Of a stretch of DNA of 64,000 nt, positions 22,701 to 33,303 are shown in pieces. The stretch is from Rotaria sordida (Eukaryota > Rotifera > Eurotatoria > Philodinida > Philodinidae), in NCBI GenBank assembly GCA_905250125.1, contig CAJNOL010001045.1:1-64000 (forward strand). Reading direction: 5' to 3'. The position numbers and the translations under genes are program-made. Under the pieces are notes generated by a model, which worked only from the letters and a program-made list of their open reading frames with translations, had not been told where the DNA came from and did not search any database. Numbering within the stretch: the stretch's first letter is position 1; each line of letters starts with the position of its first letter.

Positions 22701-25365
22701 CAAACTAATAAAAAATTCGAGTTATTTCCCACTTGAAGTGGGTCCATAAAAAGGGATGCAACTGTGCACGTGGGCATGAGACTTGTTTTCATTTACAATG
22801 ACATCCACACTCCAAACCAATGAAACAATAAGAAAAGTTTTCCAATGTTATAGTATCTTTTATATATCATAAAACTTAATTAAAATCAATTCATATTTCT
22901 TGTTCATTTTTTGTTTTCTTATAAGAATATAAGAATTTCTACATGATTTATTTTTATTCAACCTATCAACATAGACTTTAATTTTCAATGAAGGAAAATA
23001 TTGATAAACATCTTTTGAAAATGTTATTGGCTCTTCAATAATTAATTGATTCACCTTAGAACAATTACGACGCATTGCATCGCTTGTAAAATTCATTGTT
23101 ACAGTTTTTATGTCATAATAATTGACTTTTAAGTAAGTTAAATGTGGTAGATGTGCCTGTTTCCAAAAGAAATTGTTCAATATAATTGTTTTTCGCACGC
23201 TTGAAATCAAGTAATATTAGATGAGTAAATTCAATAACTGAATATGATGAATAATCATTATAATTGCCATATTACATTCGCCAATTCTCTGTAAAGAAAC
23301 ATTTGAGCAATGGAAAAGCTTGACTAATTTGCATGAAGAATTCATGTTCGAATGGAATGAAATCATACACAGACAAGTGAGTTACACTATTAAATAAAAT
23401 AAATGGAAAGTGAGTTGTAATCATTTCCAGATGAGTAAATGTGAATGGAAGTAAGTCAACATGACATATAGTTCCAACTGCACCAAAATAATCTATAATA
23501 CAAGCTGTTTGTTCATATTTTATATTTTTAAATGTTTGTTGAATATTATTACTAGATATTCGAGAACATGAATAATCAATGAGAGTTTGTGTACTAATAT
23601 AAAAGTTGAATGTATGAAGTTGAGACATAAGAACAAGAATTTCATTCTGAAGATATGTCCCATCAACATATGGACTTGTATTAGAATCCAATCGACTACT
23701 CTTTCCCATCCGAAGATATAAAGTTAATTTTTCTAGATGAGTCATACGACGGAGAAGTGATGCAATCAAATCATTAGTATCCCAAAAGACATTATAACTT
23801 GTTAATGAGAAACACTTTAAATTATGTATATAACCCTATAAAAAATATCTTTAGAATATATATATATTTATAAGTTGAACTAATATTAAAAAATTAATGT
23901 AGAGAAAGTAATCTTTTTAGCTGAACTCATTTTCAATATTTTCTTCAATATTTCTAAACTTTCTCCAAATTGAAAATAGAAAATAGTTAGAGATGAGTTC
24001 AATAGAAAAATAATCAATTTCCTTGAATATGACAAAATTTTCAAAACCTAAACTTCAAATAGATTATGAAATCTGCATGAAATATCCTTAATATGATAAA
24101 ATAAAATAATTCTAATTTCTAGTGTATAACTATCATTATTATAGACATTTCTAATTAACAAAAATTTGTTTTTGGAAATATTTTCATCGATATGATCTAA
24201 AACATTGCCATTTCTTTTTGATAATGTGGTCTTATATTGCATGTGTATTTCTAAGTATGTTTTTTAAATCTAAGAAATTCTATATGATACTCTTCGTTTT
24301 CTTAAAATTACTCTGATATCAGAGCTATTATGATCGAATGTGAGATGAATATATAAAATTCATAAATTCTGCAGTTTTTATTTGATTATTCAAGGAAAAT
24401 TGTTTTCCTTCTGTATTCAAACAAATATTTATGATTAATAGTTTATATATTTGCTAAAACAGCAACGTAATCCAATCGATTTGTTTCTTGAATATTTCAA
24501 GAAAATAAAAAACCAAGTTAAAAAGTTAATTTCTAAGCAAGTACTAGATAATCTTTTCTTTTGTTTGTTGCAACATTCAAATACTCATTTTTCAACTATT
24601 TGACTTACTAATTCTGGTGAGTGACTAATAATTATTTATCAAACAATTTAGATTCATAGGAAAACAAGAACAACTAACTATTTCTAATCGTTTCACAATG
24701 ATCAAAACTTCAATACTCTATTCACTATTCTAATTAGTAATCGTAATGTAAGTTAATATTAAACATTAACATTATTTTATCGTAGATATTATTTCTTAAA
24801 TTAAAACAACAATTCAAATAATATCAACTCACTATATTGATAGGGATCAACGTATACTTGAAGATACAATAAAATTGAACGTTGAATGTAGTTAGTTGTT
24901 TGAGACGACCATCAAGTAAAGAGACAATCATCAAAACTAAGCACATTAATACATAAAGTAGTAAGTGTCGAAGTGAAATATGTAGTTGATGGCAAACAAG
25001 ATAGAGAAAAAGGTGGATATTCGTCCACAGATGATGATCTAATAATTGTTAAATGCTGTAGATTTTGAAAGACATCTATGATGTGTGCATAAATATTTCT
25101 ATTATAAATCTTCAATGACGTTCCAACACGATTTTCATCATTATTATGAAGAATAAGATCTGTTATCTGACGTTGAAAAATATGTTGAAATGCTGATTTA
25201 TCTAAAAAACAAAATGTAAATCAATGCTTTTACATTTTTTGTTACTGTAAAAGCATGTTAAGTACTTACCTGTAAAATAACAAACTATCTTCTGCTTGAA
25301 ATTGAAAAGTTCCAAATAAGTCAAATTTGGATAATCACCAGCAAGAAGAATATGTTCCATATATG

Positions 25366-25376
25366 TTGTGTCGAGA
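25366..25376. repeat. Left copy of the 11-bp target-site duplication
   Basis: TTGTGTCGAGA flanks the foldback element here and again at 26465-26475. With the element and one copy removed, the F-box reading frame continues in step across the join. Confidence 0.85.
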
Positions 25377-26464
25377 CAGTAGTGTCAAACTTGAAACTTG
25401 AATTCAATTGAGTTTTCAACTTTCAAGTTTCAAGTTTCAAGTTTCAACTTTCAACTTTCAACCTTCAAGTTTCAACTTTCAAGTTTCAATTCAAGTTTCA
25501 ACTTTCAACTTTCAATGAAAATATAAAGATTTTGGAGATATTGATTCACTAGTGCAGATAATCTTTATATAGTGATTGACTTTGAATGCTGATCCATTCA
25601 GATATATATTCATTCAACTTATCAACCCTTGCTCGACAAAATTCAAAAAATAAATAACTGTTTCCTTTGTCTCCTACATGTCTGGAAAGGACTGGCTGCA
25701 AAAGGACTGATCGCGACGGGACTGATGGAGAAATGAGTGGCCAGTCCTTTCGCGGCACCCACAGCAGCTGCGACGTGAGGTATGTCGTAGTGTGGTCAGT
25801 CCTTTCGCGGCACCCACAGCAGCTGCGACGTGATGTATGTCGTAGCGTGGCCAGTCCTTTCGCGGCACCCACAGCAGCTGCGACGTGATGTATGTCGTAG
25901 CGTGGCCAGTCCTTTCGCGGCACCCACAGCAGCTGCGACGTGATGTATGTCGTAGCGTGGCCAGTCCTTTCGCGGCACCCACAGCAGCTGCGACGTGATG
26001 TATGTCGTAGCGTGGCCAGTCCTTTCGCGGCACCCACAGCAGCTGCGACGTGATGTATGTCGTAGTGTGGCCACTCATTTCTCCATCAGTCCCGTCGCGA
26101 TCAATCCTTTTGCAGCCAGTCCTTTCCAGACATGTAGGAGACAAAGGAAACAGTTATTTATTTTTTGAATTTTGTCGAGCAAGGGTTGATAAGTTGAATG
26201 AATATATATCTGAATGGATCAGCATTCAAAGTCAATCACTATATAAAGATTATCTGCACTAGTGAATCAATATCTCCAAAATCTTTATATTTTCATTGAA
26301 AGTTGAAAGTTGAAACTTGAATTGAAACTTGAAAGTTGAAACTTGAAACTTGAAAGTTGAAACTTGAAAGTTGAAACTTGAAAGTTGAAACTTGAAAGTT
26401 GAAACTTGAAAACTCACTTGAAACTTGAAAACTCAATTGAATTCAAGTTTCAAGTTTTACATAT
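25377..26464. mobile_element. Foldback (FB-like) transposable element in the F-box gene
   Basis: The element is 1088 bp between 11-bp direct repeats. The left arm (25377-25741) and right arm (26072-26464) are long inverted copies. The outer part of each arm is a tandem array of AACTTGAAACTTGAAAGTTG-like words. The inner part is unique sequence (for example GAATATATATCTGAATGGAT). The core is six 55-bp GC-rich tandem repeats. No transposase is encoded. Reading frames through the core are by-products of the repeat. Long inverted repeats made of tandem arrays define Foldback elements. An 11-bp duplication would fit mobilisation by a MULE-type transposase (inference). Confidence 0.88.
25742..26071. 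repeat. Six tandem 55-bp GC-rich repeats, core of the foldback element
   Basis: Units begin with CAGTCCTTTCGCGGCACCCA at 25742, 25797, 25852, 25907, 25962 and 26017. The copies are nearly identical. The first two differ slightly (GTGAGG, TGTGGT), which suggests recent amplification of the inner units. GC content is far above the surrounding sequence. Each unit contains CAGCAGCTGCGACG. Confidence 0.95.
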
Positions 26465-26475
26465 TTGTGTCGAGA
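26465..26475. repeat. Right copy of the 11-bp target-site duplication
   Basis: Second copy of TTGTGTCGAGA; see 25366-25376. Confidence 0.85.
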
Positions 26476-26986
26476 ATGAGTTTTCTGATACAATTATGTT
26501 TTTTGAGGTAATATATAAGTACAAAATCGATCAATTTTGTCATCAACTATTGATGACATTTTTACAAAATTGAGAATGCTAGTAAATACATCATCTTCTA
26601 CTAAAGCATTAATCTGTTCATTCTTAATTCCAAATAGAGAATAAAGAACATCAATGTTATTAAGTTTCTTCAAGATGATGAACAATATTTCATAAGGTAG
26701 ATCAAGAGGATGAATGTCAGATTGATACATGTTTACTTATCACTGTCACTTTCTTGAAAAAGACATATATATATATTTGTTTTTTTTTCTAATGACCGTT
26801 TCCGTCAGCCAAGAATAGAATGAATGTATGACAACAATGTAGACAAAAGAAAAAATATGTAATTGATGAGTCATTCAATATGCTCATCAAGGAATACTGT
26901 TCTTTATCAGCATGTTTTTTTTTATTTTGTTGTCGTTAAAATTCATAATGTTCATTTATACGAAAGTCAGTAGTGTAGAACTCTTT

Positions 26987-27606
26987 AAGTCGTAACGACT
27001 TTTCAACTATTCAACTATTCGGGTGTAAGTGTCAAAGTGGGTGCTGGGTGTAGGCGTAAGTGTCCTTTTCATCAACACCCACCCCTCAAACCAACGCCCA
27101 CACCCGCTAATAGCATCCCAGGAATGCTAGAGGCCTCTTAGGTGATGCTAGTAGTATCTCAGGAAAGCCAAAGACTTCCCAGGCGGTGCTAGTAGCATTC
27201 CTGGACTGCTAGTAGCATCTCAGAAATGTTAGTGGCTATGAAGGTGAGGCTATTAGCATCCCAGGAATGCCAGAAGCACCCCTGGTGATGTTAGTAGCAT
27301 CCCAGGAATGTCAGAGACGTCCCAGCTGACGCTAGAGGCATCCAAGGTGATGCTAGTAGGATCCCAGGTGATGCTAGTAGTATCTCAGATGAATCTAGTA
27401 GTATCTCAAAAATGCCAGAGACTTCTCAGGCGGTGCTAGTAGCATCTCGGGAATGCTAAAGGCTACCAAGGTGAGGCTATTAGCATCTCAGGAATGCCAG
27501 AGGCATCTGAGGTGAAGCTAATACCATCCCAGGTGACTATTGAATAGTTGAATAGTCGTAAATTCGACTTTTCAACTTTTGAATAGTTGAAAAGTCGTAA
27601 CGACTT
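26987..27606. mobile_element. Second foldback-like element with minisatellite core
   Basis: Both ends carry the perfect palindrome AAGTCGTAACGACTT (26987-27001 and 27592-27606). Next to it are inverted arms of CTTTTCAACTATTCAACTAT on the left and GAATAGTTGAAAAGTCG on the right. Inside are a G-rich tract (GGGTGTAAGTG, GCTGGGTGTAGGCG) opposed by CACCCACCCC, then a minisatellite. No ORF was found. No target duplication could be fixed. The arms relate it to 2427-2757. The layout parallels the element at 25377-26464, but the sequences differ. Confidence 0.65.
27105..27536. repeat. Degenerate minisatellite, unit about 21 or 42 bp
   Basis: Repeated words are ATGCTAGTAGCATC, CCCAGGAATGCCAGAGGCAT and CCCAGGTGATGCTAG, in about 20 short units. 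The unit contains the near-palindrome GATGCTAGTAGCATC. Copies differ at many sites, so it is older than the 55-bp array nearby. Confidence 0.85.
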
Positions 27607-27860
27607 TTCGAGTTTTACATGTATGTTTATTAACAAATTAATGTCGTTATTAAAGTACTTGTACGATATTAAATAACACATTTATTGTAGATATGCCTTT
27701 AAACAGATTACTACCTTTAGCAGAGTACTTAAAAAAACATGCCTTCATATGAATGTATAAGGATTCTACTCTGTTTAATATGATCAACGAATAAAATATA
27801 TTTCTGTGTTAATTAAAATATATAACTTTATGATTTTATGGCGTAAATATCAAACAAAAA

Positions 27861-28140
27861 GGTAAATTAAAATATCTATTTTTTGAAATGAAAATTCATG
27901 ATGATGATATAAAATAAGTCGAGGTTCTTGATATTTAGTACGAAATCATCTAACTAAAAAACGTATAATATTAACAAATAAAAGTTTGTCTTTCATAGAT
28001 ATATGAGAATTAATTAAATCATATTCATCAAAAGATTTGTCACCCATATCAATATCGATACAGAATTGATTTAATAAAAGACAAAGAAAAATCGATGATA
28101 GACTTTGCAATTTATAACTGAGGTCGATTGATGGATTGCA
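27861..28140 (-). pseudogene. Decayed coding fragment, copy 2 of an unknown family
   Basis: The minus strand reads open for most of 280 bp, with words such as LQSLSSIFLCLLLNQFC, SFDEYDLINSHISMKDK and RTKYQEPRLILYHHHEF. An in-frame TGA lies near 27945. It is related to the fragment at 19141-19330. No function was recognised. Confidence 0.45.
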
Positions 28141-28574
28141 ACATTTATCAGGCTCTTAGCGAAAGAATTGTTAAAAAAAGGATGTTCCCCACGTACTTTG
28201 CCACGATACTACGATGTATGTCGATTTCGTTATTGGGTATTTTATAAAATAAGTTCAGATTCTTTTGTATTATTTCTTTTTATCTTCTTCCGATTAAACA
28301 TTTTTCTTTTTTGCAAAAGACAGCTATTCAAAAACTTCTATTTCAGCGTAGATTTGAGGGCATTGACAATCATCTCATGAATTTTCATAGGTATCTATCG
28401 TATATTCTCCATATATGTATAAAGATTTTGCATAATTCAATATAAATATGTGTTATCGTTAATAAAATATATCGTTTGTTATATATTTGAATAAATATAA
28501 AAAGAAAAAGAAACAGTGATAAAACCGGTAATATGTTTATATTTAATAAGAAAGATATGGCAAGCATTTTTTTT

Positions 28575-28670
28575 CTTTGAAGGTTAATAAACCATTCAAT
28601 TGTTTTCTACCGCGAAGTTCAATTTCGATAGCTAGTTTTTTTAATTGTTGTTTACCTTTAATAATAATCT
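28575..28670 (-). pseudogene. Short coding-like fragment (possible exon)
   Basis: The minus strand reads IIIKGKQQLKKLAIEIELRG and continues QLNGLLT. It is basic and helix-prone. It could be an exon remnant of the decayed genes on the same strand nearby. No splice partner was found. Confidence 0.3.
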
Positions 28671-29619
28671 ACACACATGATGAATTTGAGAATAAATTAA
28701 AGAAAAAAAAAGCCATTATTTGTTTTTATTATTAAGAAAAATTCAACTTACGAGAATAATCAAGAATTAAAAATTATGACTAAGGAAAATTTACCTTTAT
28801 TAATCTACATATAACGAAAGCTAATCATTACAGATTTTATAGAAGAAAAAAGGAAACTATTATTAGTTTATAGAAGTCAGATTGATCCAAATTGTTAGCA
28901 TCCATCTAGAACATAACGATGATTTATAGTCTGACCGAATAAATATAATATTATTATTCTATTTCTTTCTTTCTATTTTGATAGGTTACTTGATTCAATA
29001 GTACAAACTGTAATCGAGTCAACGACAAATGAAACAAAATAGTAAATCTCTAATTTGTTAATTAACTGTATTAAAATACTACCTGACCTTTATTCTCATT
29101 CTTGAGTTTATCTCACAAATGAACTTCCGTTTTTCGGTTAAACATTTGAAAATAAAATAAAACAGAAATTAGAAGTAACAGACATTTCCATTTATTAAGT
29201 GTTCTTTTATCAATTATTACATAGTTCTTTCAACACATTCGTTTACACTGGATGTTTGGCTTTCTCTTATTTTATAGACAATTCATTCATTGTAACATAA
29301 CATTGACTAACATATAAGTTGTATTATAATTATATCTGATTCGATTCTCTTTCTGTTTGAAATATATACTTGTCCTACATATGACAAAACTGTTTGATAT
29401 CTTCTACTCACTGCTTTGGTACTATGTGTACAATTTTTTAGCATGTAGATTTGACACAATCACCGAAATACTTTGACTAGAAAAGTTTTGAATAATTTGT
29501 TCGTAGAGAAATAATACTTATTCGATTGTTTAATTTACTTTATTTTATACCAAAGAAAATAAAACATATGAAAAATAGAATATTACGTAATTGATGTCAG
29601 TAAATCGATATTTTGTTTG

Positions 29620-29994
29620 CTAGTTTTTTTGTTTGTCGTGTAATTCAGTTATGTCAGAATGTAATTTATTAATTTCTTTTCGTTGTTTGTCTAATTTTTC
29701 TGTAATATATTGATTAAGTTCTTGACATTTTTGTTTATAAAAACAATCAATTTTTTCATGAGAATCAATACATCATTGAGCAAATTTTTCACGAGCACAA
29801 TCGAGAATTTGATCAATATCTACTATTGTAAGTCGTTTACCGAATTTATTGATCTAATCGATTAAAGGATTTATTTGAGAGTTGACTAAATCATAATGAT
29901 CAATAAAATATCCTCGGCAAAGATGTTGATTACAACAATAATATAAAGCTCGAGATATACATATACATGTTTGAATAGCACACTGCTCAGACAT
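29620..29994 (-). pseudogene. B-box-like zinc-binding/coiled-coil protein, two nonsense codons
   Basis: A 125-codon frame runs from an ATG at 29994 to a TAG at 29620-29622 without frameshift. It is interrupted by TAG at codon 47 (29854-29856) and TGA at codon 74 (29773-29775). The N-terminus (MSEQCAIQTC, then YYCCNQHLCRGYFIDHYDLV) has the Cys/His spacing of a B-box-like zinc finger. The rest is a Lys/Glu/Gln-rich coiled coil (KCQELNQYITEKLDKQ). Similar short proteins are, as I recall, numerous in bdelloids. The context suggests GAG to TAG and TGG to TGA single-base changes. The reading frame is otherwise clean, so inactivation looks recent. Its role is unknown. Confidence 0.75.
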
Positions 29995-31479
29995 TTGTAA
30001 ATAGAAAGAAATGCAATATGTTTTCACCTAGGTGATGATGATGCAGCTTGAAGAAAAGAATATTCAATATATATTACTTTTTTTTAAACATATAAAATCT
30101 TTGTTGGATGAAGAACAGAAAAAAAATTCAAGCTGACTTATATACTGAATGGTAAGTAAAGTTGAAAAATGTTTAACGAATTTCGAAAATTTAATAATAG
30201 AAAGAAAAATATTTAGATTTTAAAACTTGTTTCAAGTAATCATAAGTTATTAATTAAAATATTTACCAAAAAAATTTATGATATTACAAAACAAAACAGT
30301 AGGTCTTCACTATGATAGTTAGATCTGTGTTATTGATAAATGAAGCCTAATCGTCGCTACTAATTGTTTATTAAGATTTTTTGACAAAATTTTCTAGGTG
30401 ACAATGAGAAGCTGCATTTCAGTCAAATTTCTTAACAGTACATTGTCTTATATTTTGATATTCTTTCTTGGAAAAAATATTTTATTATTTTAAAATACTT
30501 GTTTTATTATATCAAAATATATTTCTCCGATAAAATCATTGAAAGCGAAAATTCCAAACAGATTTTTAAAGCCCGAAAAATATCTCTTCAAATCTTCAAA
30601 GTCATATTGGTTTTCTGAAAAACTCTTTTAATTAAAAACTATGCAAATAAATGGCACACAATAAAAGATCCCCGTAAAAACTTTGTACACTTGAACGTAA
30701 TGGAAGACTTAGGATCTTCTTTTGCTAGGATGAGGATTATTCAATGTGTGTTAGGAATGCCAAGCAAAGAATAGATATTAAACTAAGAAGCATCAATAGT
30801 ATATAGAACTTTTGCAAGTCTTTGGATGAAACGTATATGACAAGTAAAAATCTTGTCAACTTTTCAATATAAATACTATCATGATAGTTAATATCATTTC
30901 TGTAGAAATGAACTGACGCCTATTTATTTGTTATTAGAGAGAATATGAAAAATAAAGAACTTTGATTATTTACTAATATATAACGAATTATATTTGAATG
31001 TAATTGTGCCTCTCAGTTTGTCTTATTTCAAGAAATATTTCGATAGTAACTCATAAGGATACAAAAATTGTTACTTAATTGATCGAGTCAGGTTTCTTTT
31101 ACCCGATTTTTTTGTAATGCAACACTGATAATGAATTTCTGTAAGAAACGAATAAATGTATTAGAAGAGCAATTGTTACTCAGACGCCTGCTATTATTAT
31201 TATGAAAAGATCAGGTGATGAATGAAACGAAAAGCGATAGACAAAAACGAAGAAAAAAAAGAAAGAAAGAAAGAAATCATTACAAAGAAACCTAATTCAA
31301 ACATTCATTATCATCTTAACAATTTTTCAACACAATCGACTAAGGTATTTAAAAGTTCTCTCTTTTCTTCTACAATTGTAATTTAATATATCTATATTAA
31401 TGAATCAAAATATACTAAATCATTACTGAAAAAGATAAATAATAGTATTTCTAACAAATACGAAAAGGTGATCAAATTG

Positions 31480-33303
31480 GTCAACTTTTGGACGAAACGA
31501 ATTAGATGATACAAAAAAAAACATTCAAGCCATATAATCGAATAGAATACTATTTAAAAATTACAAATGGAAGTAGCCATGTGCATTCAGGTAGGTATAA
31601 TCAATGAAATAGTAAATATTAAGTTATATTATAGTGTTATATATACTTCATCATCAATATAAGTAAAATATTTCAACTTATTAGTAATTTTACTTTATTA
31701 ATTCTTTATTCCGTTCAATTAAACAATACTTGTAAATTATCTCTTGTATTGAATGAGTATGAGTTCAATTTTTATTCTTCGTAAAAATAACTTTATTTAG
31801 TTCCATATCATGTTTCATTTTAGAATTGAACTGACAGTTCATTTGAGCAGATTTTTGCTTTGATCTTCATCCATCCTTTATATTTCTTCTAATAGAATCA
31901 CTACGATAACATATGTGCTTTAGATTTGTGTTTCGAAAACAATCAAACAATACTTTTATTGTTTTTTCACTATATTTCATTGAATGACGTTCAATATGCA
32001 TCAGTTGTTAGTAATTTTTACGTCAGTTTTTAAAAGTTGTTTCAAAATCTTCCTAATTGTTGAATTGCTTCATAAAGAAAAAAAGGGAAAAGATACGTTT
32101 TATCACTAGAAAAGGATACTTTTGATCATCATCTTTTTTCGAATTGGTGACTGTTCATTTTTTCTCATCCAGTGCTTCTACATAGCACATACGGGTGTAG
32201 GTGTGGGTGTGAATGAGAAGATCACGTACACACACACACACATGCATCGTTTTTTCAGAACAATAATGCAAAATGAATACTGGAGAATTTTGGTGATCAA
32301 AAATATTTTCACCTAAGAAAAATTCTTTATCTTGTTCCATTTTTATAGTTGAAGAGTTGTATTGAAGTATTTATTCGCGTTGAGCGTTCAATCAAGCATT
32401 AACGCTATGAGACTGGTATGAGAGTATTCTTGAACGAATAAATTACTTGGTTTTCAGTATAATAATGTAATAGACTACTAATAATAGACGTTCAGGATGA
32501 GTATAATAGACTTTTTAATGATATCATAATATTTATTTACTATTATAAGATTATATCAAATGTGTCCCTCTAATTTTCAAGTGTTAATGAACAGGCATAG
32601 AGGAAAGATTGAAGTGAAAATTAATTAATGTATTTCAATAAAGGATATCATTACAGACTGAAACATAATCGGCTTTTTATGTTTTTTAATTCCTCATTTT
32701 GTAAGTCAATTAATTAAAAATAAAAATATAAAATCTTTCATTCTATGATATAAGTAATCAACATAAAAAATCCAATTCATAGAGCAGAAAAGAGCTGGTA
32801 TAACATTATTTTCGTTAAATACAATGAAAATAATGATATACAACTTTTTCCTTCGAAGCCTAAGAGAGGAGGCGCTAGACATGTTTCTAAAATTGTTGAT
32901 GCTTATTTGAATTAACTTTTTTTCTATATTTGTTTGATTCTAGTACTTGATTTATAATTTATTTGAATGAAATAAAGAATTAATAAAGTGAAATTACTAA
33001 TAAATTGAAATATTTTACTTATATTGATGATAAAGTACATCTAACACTATAATATAGCTTAATATTTATTAATTAATTGATTATACCTACCTGAGTGCAC
33101 GGAGCCAGCTGGCTATGTGTACTCGAATGTACATGGCCACTTCCATTACAAATCAGCTTATCGTTATCAATCAGAAATAAGTCAAAATCGTTCTTTTTAA
33201 GTATGTACAATATATTCGTTTCATCATAATTGTATATAAAAAATATATTAATTTGAACAAAAATAGAGGTAAGAATTTGTAGAGTTTCAAAACATATTTT
33301 CAT
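31480..33303. repeat. Inverted duplication of an exon-like segment
   Basis: Plus-strand sequence from about 31559 (ending a frame with KITNGSSHVHS before a GTAGGT donor) has an inverse partner at about 32985-33155 (minus-strand frame LICNGSGHVHSSTHSQLAP before the same donor). The match continues for about 170 bp into the intron-like part, with shared words such as TATATTATAGTGTTA and AAGTAAAATATTTCAA. The minus-strand frame runs 33303-33073. This is an inverted duplication of a gene piece, or the ends of one large element. The family is unknown. Confidence 0.55.

Larger units (their letters stand above)
22860..26730 (-). pseudogene. F-box/LRR-type gene, inactivated
   Basis: The start codon is at 26730. 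An F-box-like N-terminus follows (LDLPYEILFIILKKLNNIDV). The gene continues through 26476-26730, then 25270-25365 after an insertion, then exon 24833-25201, then an exon from about 23838 to 22870. Later parts have leucine-rich spacing (LQHLTIIRSS, LTTLCINVLSF, MTHLEKLTLYL, LPHLTYLKV). Lesions seen: a frameshift just before the insertion (A run near 26492-26500); a 1088-bp foldback element with an 11-bp duplication; a one-base frameshift near 24918; an in-frame TAA at about 23272-23274; a frameshift near 23160. Intact relatives would act as substrate adaptors of SCF ubiquitin ligases. Bdelloid genomes, as I recall, carry many such genes. Exon limits in the 3' half are approximate. Confidence 0.8.

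Noticed and set aside
25742..26071. CRISPR-like array
   Set aside because: The units are contiguous 55-bp tandem repeats without variable spacers, in a eukaryotic genome and inside a transposable element.
25549..26144. Long overlapping ORFs (up to 162 codons) on both strands
   Set aside because: They run through the 55-bp tandem array and its inverted arms and translate to the same repeated peptide in several frames. This is a by-product of a repeat length that leaves no stops.
29773..29856. Alternative genetic code to explain in-frame stops
   Set aside because: All intact genes in the window end at normal stops and use standard codons, so nonsense mutation is the simpler explanation.
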